Notes under the pieces: model-generated
What the model saw: only the letters and a program-made list of their open reading frames with translations
Database searches by the model: none
What the model was told of the DNA's origin: nothing
Program-made: the position numbers and the translations under genes
DNA from: Flavobacteriaceae bacterium
Lineage (GTDB): Bacteria > Bacteroidota > Bacteroidia > Flavobacteriales > Flavobacteriaceae
DNA length: 64,000 bases
NCBI GenBank assembly: GCA_947491985.1
Contig: CANLLR010000005.1
Span: forward strand, 39,763 to 103,762
Reading direction: 5' to 3'
Shown: positions 61,440-64,000 of the stretch, in pieces
How positions within the stretch are numbered: position 1 is the first letter of the stretch
How the letters are laid out: each line of letters opens with the position of its first letter

Positions 61440-62405
61440 TTATCTTCTTCCACCACCACCGCCTGATGAACGACCACCGCCACTACCGCCACCGCCAAAT
61501 GAACGTCCGCCGCCACCAGAGCTTGGAGAGTAGGATCGTGTCGGTTCGCTTTTAGTAGGAGTAAAGTCTCTACTATTTGTAGCTGGTGTTGTATTGGTGT
61601 TGTTTCTAGAAGGCGTGTTCGTGTTTGGTCTAGCTCCTGAATTATTATAATTTCTCGAAGGAGAGGTGTTTGGTCTTGCGCTTGTATTAGATCTAGGTCG
61701 ACTGGTACTATTATAATCTCTAGAAGTATTTTGATTACTTCTTGATGTTGGAGTGTTGTAACGCGTTGGTGTTACTGTACTTTGATTTCTCGCGCCCGTG
61801 TTGCGATTAACTCCCTCATATCGATTGTTATTTGCAGTATATCGGGTGTCTCTTCTACCATTTGCAAAAGCATAATTAGTATAATAACCATTATTCCAAC
61901 CCCAATTGTTCCATCCTGGACCATACCAATTGTTCCAACCCCAACCCCAACTGTTCCAACCCCAATTATTCCATCCTGGTCCATACCAATTATTCCAACT
62001 CCATCCCCAATTGTTCCAACCCCATCCCCAATTATTCCATCCCCAATTATTTCCGTAAAAATTATCATAGACAATTACGGTTGTGTTAGATGGGTTTGAA
62101 CCCCAACCATTGTTACCGGTGTTTTCGGATGCATTTCTATTTATAGAATCATTTGGAGTGGTATAATTATCCACATCAGTAAAAATTTCTTGATTTTCTT
62201 GATTTAACGAACTAAAGTATTCTTTATATTTGTTATTAGAGGCCATATCGCTACTTTGAGCGGGTTTTGAAGTACTTCCATAAATACCGTCATTATCGTA
62301 ATAAGAAGTATTTTGAGTGGTTCCACAAGATGCTAATAGCACAAGGCTTAATCCAAATAGCGTATAAATGGATAATTTTTTGGAGGAAAAATAAATTGTT
62401 TTCAT
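61440..62405 (-). CDS. Lipoprotein with tryptophan/glycine/asparagine-rich repeats and Gly-Arg-rich tail
   Basis: I start at ATG 62405 (MKTIYFSSKKLSIY), giving 321 residues with a lipoprotein signal (LVLLASCGTT). The middle (about 115-180) is built from GWNNWGW and NNWYGPGWNNWGW units repeated several times, extremely rich in W, N and G. After a strand of R, N, T and S comes a C-terminal tail of G, S and R (SFGGGGSGGGRSSGGGGGRR). I recognise it as a known type in flavobacteria, but no function is established. The low-complexity repeats suggest a flexible extracellular or binding region. Confidence 0.8.
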   Translation of the reverse strand: MKTIYFSSKKLSIYTLFGLSLVLLASCGTTQNTSYYDNDGIYGSTSKPAQSSDMASNNKYKEYFSSLNQENQEIFTDVDNYTTPNDSINRNASENTGNNGWGSNPSNTTVIVYDNFYGNNWGWNNWGWGWNNWGWSWNNWYGPGWNNWGWNSWGWGWNNWYGPGWNNWGWNNGYYTNYAFANGRRDTRYTANNNRYEGVNRNTGARNQSTVTPTRYNTPTSRSNQNTSRDYNSTSRPRSNTSARPNTSPSRNYNNSGARPNTNTPSRNNTNTTPATNSRDFTPTKSEPTRSYSPSSGGGGRSFGGGGSGGGRSSGGGGGRR

Positions 62406-62434
62406 ATCTATAGCTTTTTTATTGTTGGTCAATA

Positions 62435-62452
62435 CAAAAATAGTTAGTTTTG
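62435..62452. promoter_or_regulatory. Overlapping divergent TAnnTTTG boxes
   Basis: Minus TATTTTTG (62435-62442) for the W-rich lipoprotein and plus TAGTTTTG (62445-62452) for proS are only two bases apart, so transcription of the two genes may interfere. A TTG at 62422 lies at suitable distance from the plus box. Confidence 0.45.
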
Positions 62453-62505
62453 TCGAACTATTTAGTTAAAATAAGTTAAACAATTTTAATGCCAAACTAT
62501 TCATT

Positions 62506-63984
62506 ATGAGTAAGAACTTAACAACGCGAAATGAGGATTATTCCAAATGGTACAACGAACTCGTAGTCAAAGCTGATTTAGCCGAAAACTCTGGAGTTAG
62601 AGGTTGTATGGTAATCAAACCATATGGCTATGCTATTTGGGAAAAAATGCAAGCAGAACTAGACCGTATGTTTAAAGAAACCGGTCACAGCAATGCTTAT
62701 TTTCCGTTGTTTGTTCCCAAAAGCATGTTTGAGGCTGAAGAAAAAAACGCGGAAGGTTTTGCCAAAGAATGTGCTATTGTTACGCATTACCGATTGAAAA
62801 ATGATCCGGATAAGCCAGGTAAATTAATGGTCGATCCGAATGCAAAACTAGAGGAAGAACTTATTGTTCGTCCTACTAGCGAAGCTATTATTTGGAGTAC
62901 TTATAAAAATTGGGTGCAGTCTTATAGAGATTTACCGCTATTGATTAATCAATGGGCTAATGTGGTGCGTTGGGAAATGAGAACACGTTTGTTTTTGAGA
63001 ACCGCTGAGTTTTTATGGCAAGAGGGACATACCGCTCATGCTACAAAAGCAGAAGCTATTGAAGAGTCAGAAAAAATGATGCATGTATATGCTGAATTTG
63101 CTGAAAATTTTATGGCAATTCCAGTTATAAAAGGATTAAAAACAGAAACTGAACGATTTGCTGGCGCTGAAGAAACCTACTGTATTGAGGCATTAATGCA
63201 AGATGGTAAAGCTTTACAAGCGGGAACTTCTCACTTTTTAGGACAAAATTTTGCCAAAGCTTTTGATGTAAAATTTGCCAATCAAGAAGGGAAGCAAGAA
63301 CACGTTTGGGGAACATCGTGGGGTGTTTCTACGCGATTGATGGGAGCTTTGGTAATGACGCATTCCGATGATAACGGATTGGTATTACCGCCAAATTTAG
63401 CACCTATTCAAGTGGTTATTATTCCGATATTTAAAACAGAAGATGAGTTTATTGCAATATCAAAAGTTGTAGGCGATTTAGTTTCGGAATTTAAAAAATT
63501 AATAATAGCAGTTAAATACGATGATAGAACAACACAAAAACCTGGTTTCAAATTTGCTGAATGGGAATTGAAAGGAGTGCCTGTTCGAATTGCTGTTGGA
63601 CCAAAAGATTTGGAGAACGGTACTTTTGAAATAGCTCGACGTGATACGTTATCGAAAGAAGTTGTTGCAAAAGAAGGAGTTGTGATGCATGTGAGTGCTT
63701 TATTAGAAACCATTCAAAACGATTTATTTACTAAAGCGTTGCTTTACAGAAACGAGCACGTTACTCAAGTTAATTCTTTTGAAGAGTTTAAAGAAGTGCT
63801 TGAAAATAAAACCGGATTTATAGCTGCACATTGGGATGGAACACCTGAAACAGAAGAAAAAATAAAGGAAATGACCAAGGCAACCATTCGTTGTATCCCA
63901 TTAGATAGAGAAAATGAAGAGGGAACTTGTATTTTTTCAGGGGCTAAATCTGCTGGAAGAGTGTTGTTTGCGAAAGCATATTAA
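62506..63984 (+). CDS. proS: Proline--tRNA ligase (ProS, archaeal/eukaryotic-like short form)
   Basis: 492 residues of class II prolyl-tRNA synthetase, with no editing insert: [44 protein letters not shown] (motif 1), [57 protein letters not shown] (motif 2) and [28 protein letters not shown] (motif 3). A C-terminal zinc-binding-like extension ends in [32 protein letters not shown]. It charges tRNA-Pro. The window ends 16 bases after the stop in an A run. Confidence 0.97.
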   Translation: MSKNLTTRNEDYSKWYNELVVKADLAENSGVRGCMVIKPYGYAIWEKMQAELDRMFKETGHSNAYFPLFVPKSMFEAEEKNAEGFAKECAIVTHYRLKNDPDKPGKLMVDPNAKLEEELIVRPTSEAIIWSTYKNWVQSYRDLPLLINQWANVVRWEMRTRLFLRTAEFLWQEGHTAHATKAEAIEESEKMMHVYAEFAENFMAIPVIKGLKTETERFAGAEETYCIEALMQDGKALQAGTSHFLGQNFAKAFDVKFANQEGKQEHVWGTSWGVSTRLMGALVMTHSDDNGLVLPPNLAPIQVVIIPIFKTEDEFIAISKVVGDLVSEFKKLIIAVKYDDRTTQKPGFKFAEWELKGVPVRIAVGPKDLENGTFEIARRDTLSKEVVAKEGVVMHVSALLETIQNDLFTKALLYRNEHVTQVNSFEEFKEVLENKTGFIAAHWDGTPETEEKIKEMTKATIRCIPLDRENEEGTCIFSGAKSAGRVLFAKAY

Positions 63985-64000
63985 AAAAAAAACAAAAAAA

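Noticed and set aside
63985-64000. Terminator after proS
   Set aside because: Only an A-rich end is visible before the window stops; no hairpin can be judged.

Overview
The window reads as a chromosomal segment of a Flavobacteriaceae bacterium, most like the genus Flavobacterium (Bacteroidota). Several things point that way: AT-rich DNA; three large secreted proteins ending in type IX secretion C-terminal sorting domains; the -7 box TAnnTTTG upstream of many genes; a Bacteroidota-type SecA without the zinc-binding tail; the rpmB-rpmG-DUF4295-ftsY order; bacillithiol synthesis (BshC); and many small flavobacterial conserved genes. No tRNA, rRNA, CRISPR array, prophage or intact insertion sequence was seen.

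Layout. 1-7.5 kb: end of an unknown gene, a cupin, a YbjJ-like MFS carrier, an ABC-F protein, then a minus-strand operon of ECF sigma factor, membrane protein with a TonB-plug-like tail, and a plug/von Willebrand A fusion. 7.5-17 kb: a LamG T9SS protein, a polyphosphate kinase 2 gene split by an in-frame amber codon, MATE pump, HNH-like protein, MeaB, Fsr-like carrier, FAD oxidoreductase. 17-26 kb (minus): lysine-rich micro-ORF, secA, DUF2795, cobalamin adenosyltransferase, LolD/MacB-type ATPase, methyltransferase, Uup-like ABC-F. 26-36 kb: glycosyltransferase, E2 acyltransferase, exonuclease, FAH protein, HPt, CinA, ribosomal proteins, FtsY, serine hydrolase, DUF721. 36-49 kb: secreted metalloprotease, ndk, bshC, a PhyH/B12-radical-SAM pair, an LRR T9SS gene broken by an in-frame stop, and a collapsed LytS/LytTR relic. 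49-64 kb: a three-gene acyl-CoA carboxylase operon, cyclophilin, NlpC/P60 hydrolase, OmpR-type two-component system, DUF1573, rimO, FadL-like porin, a W/G/N-rich lipoprotein and proS.

Functional links. The biotin carboxylase operon, MeaB and the cobalamin adenosyltransferase together suggest a propionyl-CoA to methylmalonyl-CoA to succinyl-CoA route; the mutase itself is outside the window. Three T9SS cargos are present but no T9SS machinery.

The most unusual content is between genes. At least seven places carry arrays of imperfect repeats with an exact 7-nt period, touching start or stop codons and sometimes paired as inverted arrays. A second family of about 75-140 nt elements with conserved ends and a variable hairpin core occurs three times and may be the flavobacterial Flavo-1 RNA motif. 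Three reading frames carry a single in-frame stop (PPK2, LRR protein, LytTR relic), so gene decay is visible in two places.
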